Assembly (NCBI RefSeq): GCF_014898055.3
Contig: NW_023601433.1
Coordinates: 71,283,683 to 71,347,682, forward strand
Direction: 5' to 3'
Length of the DNA stretch: 64,000 nt
Origin: Talpa occidentalis
Taxonomy: Eukaryota; Chordata; Mammalia; Eulipotyphla; Talpidae
Shown here: piece by piece, positions 48,101 to 62,000 of the stretch
Layout: every line of letters begins with the position of its first letter
Position numbering within the stretch: the first letter of the stretch is position 1
Made by a program: the position numbers and the translations under genes
The notes under the pieces: model-generated
What the model was told of the DNA's origin: nothing
What the model saw: only the letters and a program-made list of their open reading frames with translations
Database searches by the model: none

Positions 48101-51100
48101 AAGTTCTTAAGAGAATAAGGTCCATGAGAGAACAGTCAGAGAGAGCCTGACAGAGCAGAGACTGTGAGACAGGTCTGAATGAGTGCAGGATTAAGAAAGA
48201 GAAATAGAAACCGAAAAGATGGAAAGGATAGCATGAATAAAGACCTAGAGATGGTGACTTCAACCCAATGCACTCAGAGGATACAATCCAACGGCAGAGA
48301 AATAAAAACTGTGTCTATGCAACAATTTACTAATTAATACCTGCCCCCCCCAATTAAACAGAAATGAATTTTAAGCATCCATTGTTCTCCCTTCTCCCTC
48401 ATTTCTCCTACCCCTTGTGATTTATTCTCCAATTGCATTCCCAGGAGCCTTCAGAACTAATTGTTACATCTCTAACAAAATAATTTGTGCCCCTCTGAAG
48501 ATGCTAACATCAAGGGCAAGCATCTGCTGGTCTTCACCAGCTGTTAAAGCCAAAATAACACTCTGCTGTAGAAGATAAACACCCTAAGGTGGCTGCCTAT
48601 ACTGCCTGGTGCCTCTGCGGACTTGGGGATTCAAACACCCTTCCCTAACATTCCGCACCTCCTCACATTCTTTCCTCCAGTCCTGATCACGGCACTCCCA
48701 TCATCCAAGGAGCTGGCTTCTTTCAGGATATGAGCAATGTCAGCAACCTTGGTGACCACCTCAATAAACTCCTTTGTGAAAGGACGTTCTCGTGGTTCCA
48801 ATTTTGGCTTTCTGGGTGGTGAGTGGAAGATCCAGCTTGGTGGTTTACAATAGCAGCATTATTAATAGCCAAAAGTTAGATAATACCCAAAGGTCCATGA
48901 ACTAATGAGCTAATGAGTGGGTAAGTGGCTTAGCATACAAATGAATACTGTTTGACGAAACAAAGCAAGTACTGCTAGGTGCTACAACATGGATGAACTC
49001 TGAAAATACGTTATGTGAGAGAAGCTACTCACAAAGGTCTACATATTATATGATTCATTATATGAAACCTCTGGGTATATGTAATGGCAGGACTGGCCAC
49101 AGTGCAGGTTTTCTGATCCCATGCAGACCGGGTAAAGGAGGAGTCAGAGTCCTCGGTGGTTTTTTGCAGGTCTTTTATTGGGGTTCACCAGGCATATGGC
49201 AGGCAGGGGTGCTGCGGGGCCGGGCTCTCTGGCCTTCTCTACTTCTGCTGCTTCTTCTGCTGCTGCTTCTCGGCTTCTCTCTCGGCTTCTCTTTCGGCTT
49301 CTGCTGCTGCTGGCGTCCCCGTGACGCCGCCCTTAAAAGCACAGTCTTAGCGCAGGTGTACCCACTTCAGGTGCCTGCCATCAGGCATGCATTCAGGATC
49401 ACAGGGTTCCCTCATCTATCCTGATGACGGGAGGGCAGAAAAGCCTGATATCCTTCCTTACCCTACAGTATATTATCTACAGATCCAGAAAGGAGACTGG
49501 TGGTTACCTAGAGCTGGGGGAAGGGGTAGGCTGAGTATAACAGCTGAGGGGTAAAGTGTTTCTTTCTGGGTTGATGAAAATGTTCTAAAATTAATGCAGT
49601 GACACTTTCACTACTGTGAATAAAAGACACTGGATTGTACATTTTAAATGAGTGAATTGTATGACATGTGAATTATATCTCAATAAAGTTTCCTTTTAAA
49701 TCCAACAGAGGATCTAGATAATTTTTGTAATTCTCTATCTTAGGAGTCCATAGTATACATGATCTGAACATTTCTGTGCTTTTACAATATATCATTTCAA
49801 TAAAATGAAAATGAAGGAGATGCCTATTTCAAATTGGTTTGTAGAATAACCATTTTGCACAGATTATTCTGAAATCCATGCAATAAATATGCACAGATTA
49901 TATAAATATCCATTCACAAAAATAAAGAGGAGGAAAATAGACAATTTTCTGGAACATTCTGTTAAGCATCTACCCTCTCTTCTTATCTGACTTGTCTCAT
50001 CATAGTAATAGGAATATAACTATTACATAAATAATAGTTACAGTTATATAATATAACTATTATAAATATTTTTAGTAGAAAACATCTTTCAACTTCTGCG
50101 AGGTATTATGCATAAACCTTAACTTTTGTAAGGTTAAGTATTTTAAAATTGCATAATAAAAATGGCAGAATTAAAATCAGACTTTAAGAAAATGTACGTT
50201 AACAAGGTAATAAAATTGTAATAAATTAAAAAAATACAAAAAAATTCCTGTGAAAATTAATATCCTACAACATTTCATATATAACCAGTTAAAGATTAAC
50301 TGTTGATGTTTTAAAGTTAATACATACTTGACTTCTGATTTGACTTAATGTCTTTAAATACTGTATCTCCTCTTCTAAATTAATCTGATAACGTGAGGTT
50401 AGCTCCAGTGAAGCCTCTGACTTAGATTGCTTTTTCAGGGACTCAGCCAGTTCTTGTTGAAGTTGTTTCACAATCACCTATTAAGATCTTTGTTACTGAT
50501 TTTATAAATCACTTTATTATTAAATTATGTTAACAATACGCAGTACTAACATATATACCTTGAAAAATACCAACTCACCTTCTTTTCCTTATACACATAC
50601 CTGTTTACTGAATTCACTTTAAGACTCAGAAGATATTATCTTCCTGCCTATTAAGTTACTTAGAAAACACAGTCAGCCCCAACCCCTGCCCTCACCATTT
50701 CTCCCTGATCAACTCATAAAGCTTTACAAACCAATGAAGTCTCAAAAAGAGAAAGGCATGTAGGTGGGGCTAGTGGTGGTAATTTCCACAATGGGAAAGT
50801 TTTACCTCATTTTTATTAGAGGCTTACATTAATTTTAGAGTTCCTCACATACTCAATCCTCTGCCCAAATCCTTCCACTGATAGATTTCTATCAGAATAA
50901 AAGGAAATCAATCCAAAAGGGCCTTCAAGAGCCTAAGTAACTTGGTCTCCACCTCCTCCCTGACCTCAGGCCCACTCACTACCTGCGTGCCGCTTAAGAG
51001 TCTGCGCCACCACTCCCCTGGCCCACACTAGTCTGAAAATGGAGATCTGATGCCAGAGTGACCAGTCTCAGATACAGTTCTCTTAGTATTGGATGATCTT

Positions 51101-54100
51101 ATGTACAAACAATAATCACTGAGCCTTGAAATGAGAATTACTAACAATTTTTAAATAAAAATATTAAAGGTAATTTGTGGCTTGAGCAGATTAAATCAGT
51201 TTTGTTAAAACCACCTATGCCCCGAATTATGATTTCATGAACAGCAGATGGCTTTAAAGAGCTGCGCTGTCTTAATAATACATGATTTGAGATGAAAACA
51301 TTTCCAGTTCAAATTCAAAATGACATGAGTAAAAACAAAACCCTGCCAACTAAATATGCAATATTAATAGCTACTGAGGGAAAAGTGCTATGAGATTCAG
51401 CCTCTACACCTCAGCTCATCTGGGAAAGCTGGAATTAACTGTCAAGGAAATCCACTTCATTGATTCTTCATTCCAAAACACTCACTTTAGGTAGGAGTAT
51501 TTCCATCTCTCCGTCTCATCAGGCTATTAAAATGTGGTGACAAAGACGAAATTTTAGCAGTGTAAGACTAAATTATTAATATCAGTCTATACTGATTAAC
51601 AATTGATAACTTACCCTCTAAAAATTTCATAGGCGACACAATGTATTTACATGGCATAAAGCGTCTATTTTTTTCTTTTCCAGACACAAGGTATGATTTT
51701 AAGCTGATAGAGCAAATACATTTATATTCTATACATTTATTAATATTCAACTAGATTCAGTATTGAGCCATAATCAAGTATTACTTTGGATTTTCTTTTG
51801 GGATGTTTGAAAAATGCTTACCGTTCAGGATACTTACTTCTCTTCCCGCTTTCTCGTTTTCATACTGACACATTCGTTCTTTTAAATGGCTGCATTCATC
51901 CATTAACTCCTTCTCTCTTTCTTCCAGCATGTGTACTTGCTTTTCACTTTCATTTTGAAGTCTTTTCAAGATATCCTGAAACTGGTCTTGTATATTCACT
52001 AGCGACTTCTCTTTATTGTCTGTTTTGTCATGAACATCATCCAGTTGCTCTCGAAGCAGCGTGTTTTCACTTTGCAGTTGAGATACTCTGTCCTCTAAGG
52101 ATGCCTGCTTCCCAATGTAGTCATTCATTTTACCTTGTTCCTTTTCATACTTGTGCTCAATTTCCTTCTTTGCACACTGAGTTTGCCTGAGGTCTCTTTG
52201 CACATCTTCTAAAATCGAAGTCTTTTCTGTGAGAGCTTCTCTTGTGTGCTGGAGCTTGATTTCCAGACTGTTGAATTTACTTTCAGAGCTGGAAAGTTTT
52301 TGAGAGAGAATCTCATTGTTAACTTTTAGATTAGTCAAATCAAAATTCATTTTTTCTTGTAAATGAAGCCACTCCTCTCTTGCTCTCTGGAAAGTCAGCT
52401 CTAGGTCTCTCTTGGACGTCTGACTTTGCTCGTGATCACACAGAGCACTAGCCAGTCTAGAATGGCATGATTCCACTTCTGTTTCCAGCCTTTCTTTGTT
52501 CTGCTTTTCATTCTCCAGTTTGGAGTTGAGTGATGCCACCTCAGCCTTCAGATCATGAAGTTGTTGGCTGTGCTCAAAAATTGTTTTTGCTAAAGTTTCC
52601 TTATTCTGTCGTATTGTCTTTTTAAGCTCACGATTCTTTTCTTTTATAATTTCAATGTCATCAAAATATTCCTTTTCCTTTTCCTGTTTCTGATTTTTTA
52701 TTGTGTCTATCTCCTGTTTTAGCATGATAATTTCATCCCGTAATAGTTGGTTTTTATGGAGCAGATCTTTTTCTCTTTCATCACTGCCAGAAACCTAAGG
52801 AAAATGTAGGAGATTTTTAGCTAGCAATCAATGAAATGATATAACATGATTACCTCTCAAGTTAAAATATAACTTATGTGTTTATGTAGCCTATTTGTTT
52901 ATACAATGTAAAGGCTTAAATGGATACTATCAACTAAAAAAAAAAAAATCAGTTGGATCAGTTCCTCAAGATTTCTACATTGATACTCCAAAGTTCAAAA
53001 TCTAATTGAAGATTTAAGACCATGAAAGTAAACTAGAAACTGTGAGAGAATTTTTAAGATTCTCAGTACTGAAACAGGATTTATTTTATTTTTTTAAAGA
53101 TTTTATTTATTTATGCATACAAGAGCTGGGGTACAGGTCAGAGATGCGGGGGGTGAGAGGATTTACTGGAGACAGAGCGGGGAACAGAACAGGCAGACTG
53201 ACTGAAATACACTGCTGAGGGGCACAACAGGAGAGACAGGAGAGATCTGCTGCGCCATGTGGGTTGCTCCCTGGCCAGCTGGGGATCGAACTCATGCTGC
53301 AGAAGCTGCAGATTGCTTCATAGAGTGGTGCTGAACCCCTTGTGCCACCAGGGAGGCCCCCAGGCTTTCTTTAAATTACCACCAATCCAGAAGGCATAAA
53401 AGCAGAATGTGCATATTTATTTATTTATTTATTTTTTTATAGTCTCCACTTATGTTTTTTTTTTTTTTTTAAATAATAAATTTTATTTTTATATTCCCCA
53501 TACAATTGCAGCCTCCCCATTCTGATCCCAATCCCTCCCCTCCCGCCCCTCACCCCCCAAAAAGTGTCTCTGGTTCATAGTTTTTTGTTGATTTTGATTT
53601 TCACTTTCTTATAGTTATTCATTTTCCTGGTCCCTTATTTAAGTTTTCTAGATTCCTGCTATGAGTGAGACCATCCGGTATTTTTCTTTTTCTTTTGGCT
53701 TATTTCGCTGAGCATGATCCCTTCCAGCGCCATCCATGTTGCTGCAAATTGCATGTGTTTATCTTTTTTGAATGCTGAGTAATATTCCATGGTATATATG
53801 TACCACATCTTCTTGATCCAGTCATCGATTTTTGGGCATTTGGGTTGTTTCCAAAGCTTAGCTATTGTAGACAGTGCTGCTATAAACATAGGGGTGCAGG
53901 TGTTCTTTGGAATTGATGTTTCTGTGTCCTTTGGGTAAATACCTAGGAGTGGAATTGCTGGATCATATGGAAGCTCTATGTTTAGTAGGTCCAGAAATCT
54001 CCACACAGCTTTCCACAGTGGTTGGACCAGTTTGCACTCCCACCAACAGTGTAGAAGAGTTCCTTTTTCTCCACACCCTCGCCAACATTTGTTGTTGCTA

Positions 54101-55959
54101 GTTTTTTTAATATGTGCCATTCTCACTGGTGTAAGATGGTATCTCATGGTAGTTTTGATTTGCATTTCCCTGATGACAAGTGAAGTTGAACATTTTTTCA
54201 TATGCCTGTTGGCCATTTGCATTTCCTCTTCAGAGAAGTTTCTTTTTAGCTCTTCTGCCCATTTTTGGACTGGATTATTTTCTTTGTTGTTGTTGAGTCT
54301 CATCAGCTCTTTGCAGATTTTTGTAATCAGTCCTTTATCATTAGTGTTGGGTGCAAAAATGTTCTCCCAGTTGGTGGGGTTTCTCTTTGTTTTTGTTATT
54401 GTCTCTTTTGCTGTGCAGAAGCTCTTTAATTTGATGTAGTCCCAGCTGTTTATCTTCGCCTTCACTATCACTGCTTTGGGTGATGTGTCTGTAAAGATGT
54501 CTTTGATGTGCAAATCACGTAGTGTTTCGCCTATATTTCCTTCTATGTATTTTATGGTTTCAGGTCTTATGTCTAATTCTTTAATCCATTTTGAGTTGAT
54601 TTTTGTGTATGGTGTGAGGTAGTGGTCAAGCTTCATTCTTTTGCATGTAGCGACCCAGTTTTCCCAGCACCATTTATTGAACAAACTTTCTTTGCTCCAA
54701 TGCATAGTCTTTGCTCCTTTGTCGAAGATTAGTTGACCATAAATCTGTGGGTTTATCTCTGGATTTTCTATTCGATTCCATTGGTCTGTATGTCTGTTCT
54801 TGTTCCAATACCATGCAGTTTTGATGATTATGGCTTTGTAGTATAGTTTGAAGTCTGGGAGTGTGATGCCTCCATTCCCTTCTTTTTTTTTCAGGAGAGC
54901 TTTGGCTATTCGGGGTTTTTTGTGATTCCATATGAATTTCATCAATAATTGTTCTATTTCTTTGAAGAATGACATTGAAATTTTGATTGGAATAGCATTG
55001 AATCTGTATATTGCTTTTGGAAGGATGGCCATTTTAATAATGTTTAGAATGTGCATATTTATAGATTGAATTTCCTGAAAGTCTTTTTTTCCTGAAATTC
55101 CCTAATATTCTACTTTTATAGAATGTTTATAGTCTATTACAAGACTTACATCCACAATCTGTTAAATCTAGGCATTGTACTAAGCCACAAACATCAATAA
55201 ATTCAGTTATTACAATTCAGGAATGGAGAGGTTAAAAATTTAAGCAAACTGCATGAATTTTTCCTGGTCTTCTGCCTAATCCACTGGTGCTCTTGCACCA
55301 AACAACAGCAATTTCCATTCTGCAAGTATACAAATAAGAAGAATCTTCTATTTCAGAATACTAATGGCAACTAATATAAAATGTATAGAACTCTAAAAAG
55401 CATGCAATACTTGCAGCTTCAGTAACTTTTCTTTCTTCTTTGTAGTGTTTAAATAAGTAATAAATGTGAAATGGGGGAAATATACTGAAGTACTTTGCTA
55501 GGAATAAAATACTTATCAACAAATTATCACTAAGTATGCATTATGGCATATTATTGTTTTCTAAAGCTCCTTATATTGAAATAGGATACTACTTGCAGAA
55601 AATGCTCCTCTCAAAAGTGGCAGGTTATTATCCAAAATATGTCTCTGAACTGGCTACACTTCTTGGCATCAGTGGATGTGATCAACTAACCTCTATTAAT
55701 CTATCAAACCTCTATGAATCACTGACCAAAAAAATCTGGAATACCTGTTGCTGGTAGCAAAAGTTTAGAGAATATAGGAAGTTCATGAATTCCTGTGGAA
55801 GTTTTAAGAAACTCTTTTGGAAGAGACCATTGTAAATCCACTATAGGACTATAGCTGACAAGTGGATTTGAATAAGCATATTATCACTTAATCCAATGGG
55901 TTGAAAACAATGCCACCACTCAGAAGAAAAAAAGAAATATATACATATGTATGTATGTA

Positions 55960-56002
<43 letters not shown>

Positions 56003-59000
56003 CCCTCTCCCTGGTCTCAACCAAGGGGTTCAAGCTCAGTGTCAGAATGCAGCTAGTCTGGTTCTATGAAGAGACTGTACCCAGACAAAAACTGCTGTTT
56101 GTAAAAAAGCAACCTTTGCACTGCTGCCTCCAAACAAATTAGTAACTCAAAGAATGTCTATTCTGAGTTTTGTGACATTGTTAATACTTACAGTTAGCAG
56201 AAGATAAGGTTCTAAATAGTATAGGGTAAATTTTAACAATCTTTGTTTGCCTCAATATATAGCTTTGATCAGATAGATACATTAAAGGTATTCTGCCTGC
56301 ATTTTCTGTGTCTTTAAAAATCCCCAAAATGTTTCAAGTTAACCCCCTTGCTAAATTGCTGCTTGGTTATTCTACCCTGCAACTTTATGCAAAAACAGGT
56401 AAAATGCATTGGAAATAAATTTAGTTTGCAAAAGTGTTTCACTCTACTATTGGATAGAATTGGATTCTAGGTGGAGAGGAAATGATTGTAAACAAAAAGA
56501 ACCAATTTTAAAATTTTTCTTGCAGGGATTTTTCTGGTATCATGTTTGCTGTTTTGCTTTGACTAAGGCCTCCAGATTTCTTTTTCATTTTGGCTTGGAC
56601 TGATGAATTATTTCCAGAAATGGAAACTTTGCCACACTGTACAATGCCTGGTGACTGCTGCTGTCTTCAACACACTGATGCCCCCAAAAAGAACTGTGGT
56701 CTGAGGTGGCACCCCAGCACCCATACATTTGACTTTTATCACCATAGAAATGACAAAAAATGAAAGGAGAAAACTGTTGGGGGAACACTACGCCCTGAAT
56801 GAATTCCACCCACTAATGTTTTATGGACTGAAGGTCCGCCTCAAGGCCAAAGAGATTCCAGGCACCTATGATTACAACTCCCATCATGCTTTGGATCCAC
56901 CATAATCCTTGACTTGTTGAAGGGGATTTCTGGTAACAAAGGGCGGAGCTAAGCAGCTATGCTTGATAAATAAGGGAGGACATGTAAGCTAGAGGGAACT
57001 TAATTTTTTCCTGCGTTCAGAGTGCACCCAGGGTCCCAGCTCAGGCAGTGTTACCAGTAGGACGCATTGACCAATTAATCTCTCTCTCTCCTCCCACTTT
57101 TATTAATTTTTCTATGTGTGCCTGCCCTGAGATCTTATTATTCTGATTTTTTTTTTTTTTAAGTGCACAGGTGAGGACTCACACTCAGGCCATCCCATTT
57201 CCCTTAGGGGTTCTCTGAAGCAAGAACACCAACTGTATAGTCTCACTGACAAGCACAGAAATTGGGAAACTTCCCCAGAGGTGTTTGGAGGCTATTCACA
57301 GGCTGGAGTCCTCACTCTCCATTCTTCAATAAATTCACTAATATTTGCTTGCCTCAGTTTCTCTAGGTAGACGTTTTGAAACCCTCTGTATTTTCAATGG
57401 TATATAATGTTGGTTTTTAAAATATATACATATGCAAATACATGCACACTCATATTTGAAAATGACTAAAGAAAATATCTCAGATTTGTTTTCTTATGAG
57501 TCATTTCTGTTATGATTGGTCAGAATGTTATCTTGTAATATTCTGGCATTCTTTTCTGGAGAAAGTTGTCCTCTATTGACATTTTGTTCTTCTACACCTA
57601 AGAAACATGTTTCATTAGGATTTTGGTTGTCCATTAAAAATAAAGTAAAAAGCTTAAGAGTAAAATATTTTAAAAACTGTACAAAGGAAGTAGCTTTCTC
57701 AAGTACAGAAACCTTTGATCCCATAGAATAACTCAAATTTTAATTTAAATGACAGCTTAATCCCATAGCAAAACTGCAGGCAGACATTGTATTGTAAAAT
57801 TAAATTTCCTTACACTTAAGTAATTCCATACACTCTCAAGTCCATTTATGTATTTTAAAATAAAAAAGCAAAAATTAGCATTTAGGATAATGATTAAGTT
57901 CAACTTATCTTCATTCAGAAACCATATAAGAAGCATCTATTCAATGTCATGAATTACACCAGGTTAACAATTTTAGTTACAAATGTCATATTTCATGTTC
58001 GGGATGAGATTTTTTTATTTGCCTTAAACCTAAATAATACACATTAAATGAATAGGATATTATAAATAATAGTGATGAAATAATGTTAGAAACACAAATT
58101 TTTTAGCAAAGGTTAATTTACCCGCTCCAAGTTATTTTTTACAGTCCTTAATTCCATGTCTAGTGCTCGAAGCCTGAGTTCAAGCTGCTGCTTGGCTTCA
58201 ACTTCTTTACTAAACTGCTCTTTCTTTTCTCTTAACTGCTCCTTAATTTTTTTATGTATTATATCAGCATGTTTTCTTTTCATCTCTTCTTGTTTCAAGG
58301 TTTCTCTGCAATTAAAAATGCTCAATTTAAAATACATTTTGTTAGAAAATTAAAAGTTCACCTTATGATCTGCTTCTAAATCTCTTGGATTATTATCTTG
58401 AAGTCATTTCAATGTTCTTGAATTTTTTACTTTCTAGGTGACATATTTTTCCCCCACTACCATTTCATAACGCCCCTTTGATGCTTTCATTAATGCCCAC
58501 TAGTTTTTATAGGTGTTGTGCTTTGTTAAATCATCCACTATATAAATAACCACCATTTGTCTTTGTCATTCTAACTTGCTTCGCTACACATTATTCCCTC
58601 AAATTCCTCCCATTTTGCTGTAAATGGCATTATTTTGTCTTTTCTTATGGCTGAATCCATACCATGTGTGGCTAGACCACTGCCTTTGAAGCTGATCATC
58701 TGTAGTGGACACTTAAATTGTTTCCATGTCTTAGCTATTGTAAATAATGCTGTATCTTGGTTGATACTTTTAATTTCTCAGTTCAGTCTCTTCATATATA
58801 TACTGAGAGGTGATAATGAATAAACACTCTACTACTTAGTAAGTTTTAATCAACAGTAACCCTGGTAAATGTGATAGGAAAGAAATTTGAAATTATTCAA
58901 TTAAAAGTTGAAAATGACCTTTTCCCCCCAATAGTTATAATTATTTATAACTATATAATAGTTAATTATTTATAATTATTTATAATGATATCTTCCATTG

Positions 59001-62000
59001 GGACATGTAATTTAGATACAACTGGAAAAGAGAAACTGTTGTTTATGAACAAGTTTATAAATTTGCTAGGAAAAAAAGGTCAATATCACAAAATATTACA
59101 TATAAAGCTAAAATGATTTGCAGTGTAAGATGGCATCTGCCCATGACTTTATACAACATAGCTCTACAAATCACTGTAACCCAAGACTAAGTTAGGGATT
59201 ATAACAGTTGCCCTACTATTTTAATGTGCCTTCTTTTGCAAATTACCTTGTTGATTATTCTGTGTTTTGCAAATCATTAAAAAATCACTTTTGGGGGCCT
59301 CCCCATTTGTGCAGCGGTTGAGCGCTGGGCTGCGAAGCTGCCCGTAGCCTCTGCAGCACCGGTTCAATCCCTGGCCACTGGGCAGGGATCCCACATGGTG
59401 CGCAGACCTCTCCTACCGCCCGCTGCTCCCCTCAGCAGTGTACCTCGTCAGTCTGCCTTTTCTGCTCCCTGCTCTGGGTCTGGTGAATTCTCTCATCCTC
59501 CCGTGCTTCTGACTGTACCCAGTGCTTGTATAAATAAATAAATAAATCTTTAAAAAAAATCACTTTTGGTAGGATAGGATCCACATTAATTAATTAAGCA
59601 GTAAAGACAGGCTAAAATATGCTTTTCACAGAGACATCTGAATTAATTTTATCTAAGTGGGAATGAGATGTTGAATAATCACTAAATACTTTCTACTTTA
59701 CCTTTTATTCTGTGCATATGGTAAGAATAAAACTACATAAATTTAAAAATTCCCTTGAGCACAAAGGTCATTTCACATTCCGTTGGAAGGAATGTAAATT
59801 AATTTAAATTTCCTTGAGAACAATTTAGAACATGGGTCAAAGTCTTTCTAAAGTTCTTACGCTTCAACCAAATAATACTATATTGAAGAATTTATCCAAA
59901 GAAAATAATCAGTAATACAGACATGGGTTTATAGGTAAGATAATTCTAACAGTATCAATCATAATACACAAAAATTATAAACTACTTAAATTCAAGCTGT
60001 GAAATAGTAAGTTCCCATATGGTGGCCTTCCTCACCTCCTTAGCATGGAGGTGAGGTGTGGTGACATCCATCTGAGAAGGTGTGGACCTTCACATCTGAT
60101 ATATACAGTAGTGTAAACTAATGTTACCGTAGTACACTTATTAAAAAACCTATGAATTATAAAAAAAAAAACTATGAGGTAGATGAATGCACATTAATGT
60201 ATTAGCAGAAGGGTTCACTGTTAAAAACGGCTACATTATTTCCAAGTATTTCACACTCCATAATAAGACATCACCTCCCTGTGCAGAGGGTAAACTGGCA
60301 ATCACGAAAGGTCTCCTACAGACCCGCAGCATGTAAGTAAACAGTCCAGATATCTCTTTCAAAACAAGGTGTTCGATACCTCAGGTTGGAGCATTCTCGT
60401 TTCCATTCCATTTTCTGATGTTCTATCTGTGATTTTGTTTCTTTTGCTTTTGACAGCTCCTTCTGTAGGACACTAAACCTATTTTTCATTGCTTTAATAT
60501 TTCCTGTCAGTAGCTCGCAGTGATTTTTTTTAAGTTCTATTAATCTTTCATATGAAAGAACTGCATCCTGGATTTTCCATAAGCTCACAGAATCTGCATG
60601 GGAAAGAAATCACAAGGAGAAATTAAATGTTAAGTTCTTTGTGTGTACAAAGCGCTGTGCATTTTCATAGTCACTTTTACATAGATTGAACAAATATACC
60701 TTTAATACCTGCAATGTGAAGACATTACACTAAGCTCTGTAGATAAACCTATCAGAAAACTTGGCTCTTGTAGAGCTTAAAGGCTAGTAGAGGAGGAAGA
60801 CAAATGAAACGATGATTATCACTTTATACAGCCACTACAGAAAACAGAATTCTACGATCACGTAACAGAACTCGATGGGCCCAGAGAAGATATCCCTGAT
60901 GAAGGGACTGTTACCCTGAGAATGGAAGGATGAGCAGGGGGAGGAAGGGCACTCTAGACAGTCTGGAGCATGTGCCGAGTCCTAGTGCCATCTACTTGTA
61001 GCCAAACGAAGTAAGAGGGACTGATTTATCTCCTACCTGAAACAAAGACGAAATACATTAGAAAATGATTTTCAAGACAAAGAACATCAGGCAATGAATG
61101 TCAATGATTCCTGAAGTCAGCCTAATGAATGCACCAGCTCACGGCCTTGAGGGGATTTGAGGCCATAACACAGGAAGAAGGCACTGGGGTAAAGTCCACC
61201 AGACACCCCAGGTGAGCAGAGAAACCGAGAGTCTAGTGAGGCCAAGGCAGGTAGAGGTCACAGGTCAGAACTCTGGAGAGCAGAGAGTCAAAGAGATAAA
61301 GAACCCTGGAGCCCTGCAGAGGGGCTTCCTGGGGGTTTTGGCAGAGAAATGTGAGGAGACACCTGAGATCAGGGAGAAACCCCAAAGAATTTGCAGAGAA
61401 ACTCACAAAGAGTAGAAGAAGCAGTGTCTGCTGCTCACACACCACCAGGAATAGTATCTACTCCCATTAGCCAGGCTGGAAAAACTGTCAATTCCTAAGA
61501 CCATGAATAGAGGAGTCAGAAGGGTCTTGCCTCAGTAGTGGGAATAATGAACCCAAGGCTGACACCATTCAGGAGTCACCAAACAAATGACTAAGTACAA
61601 GAGCAGGGAGGATCAAACCGTTTACAAGTAACTTAATTAACTGTGTCCTAAAACAAAGCTCAAAAAAGATAAAGACATTGAATGCTGTTAAAAAGAAGAA
61701 AGAAAAAAACAAAGACTAAATATTGGAGTAAAAAAATATGTCAGAGGGCCTCCCCGGTGGCGCAGCGGTTGAGCGTTGGGTTGCGAAGCTGCCTGCAGCG
61801 TCTGCAGCGCCAGTTCAATCCCTGGCCACCAGGTGAGGGTCCCACATGGCACGCAGACCTTTCCTGCTGCCCGCTGCTCCCCTCAGCAGTGTACTTCGGT
61901 CCTTCTGCCTGCTCTGCTCCCCGCTCTGACTCTGGTGAATTCTCTCCCCCTCCCGTTCTTCTGACTGTACCCAGTACTTGCATAAATAAATAAATAAACC

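Noticed and set aside
48993..49424. 143-codon frame with a poly-leucine run
   Set aside because: It reads across a family Y LTR. The leucine run comes from the expanded CTGCTT-type repeat, not a signal peptide.
51786..52190. 134-codon plus-strand frame
   Set aside because: Antisense shadow of the large coiled-coil exon.
53978..54439. 153-codon plus-strand frame
   Set aside because: It is the reverse-strand shadow of the L1 ORF2 fragment.
55951..56142. Frame beginning MYVCVCVCV
   Set aside because: Translation of a GT microsatellite.
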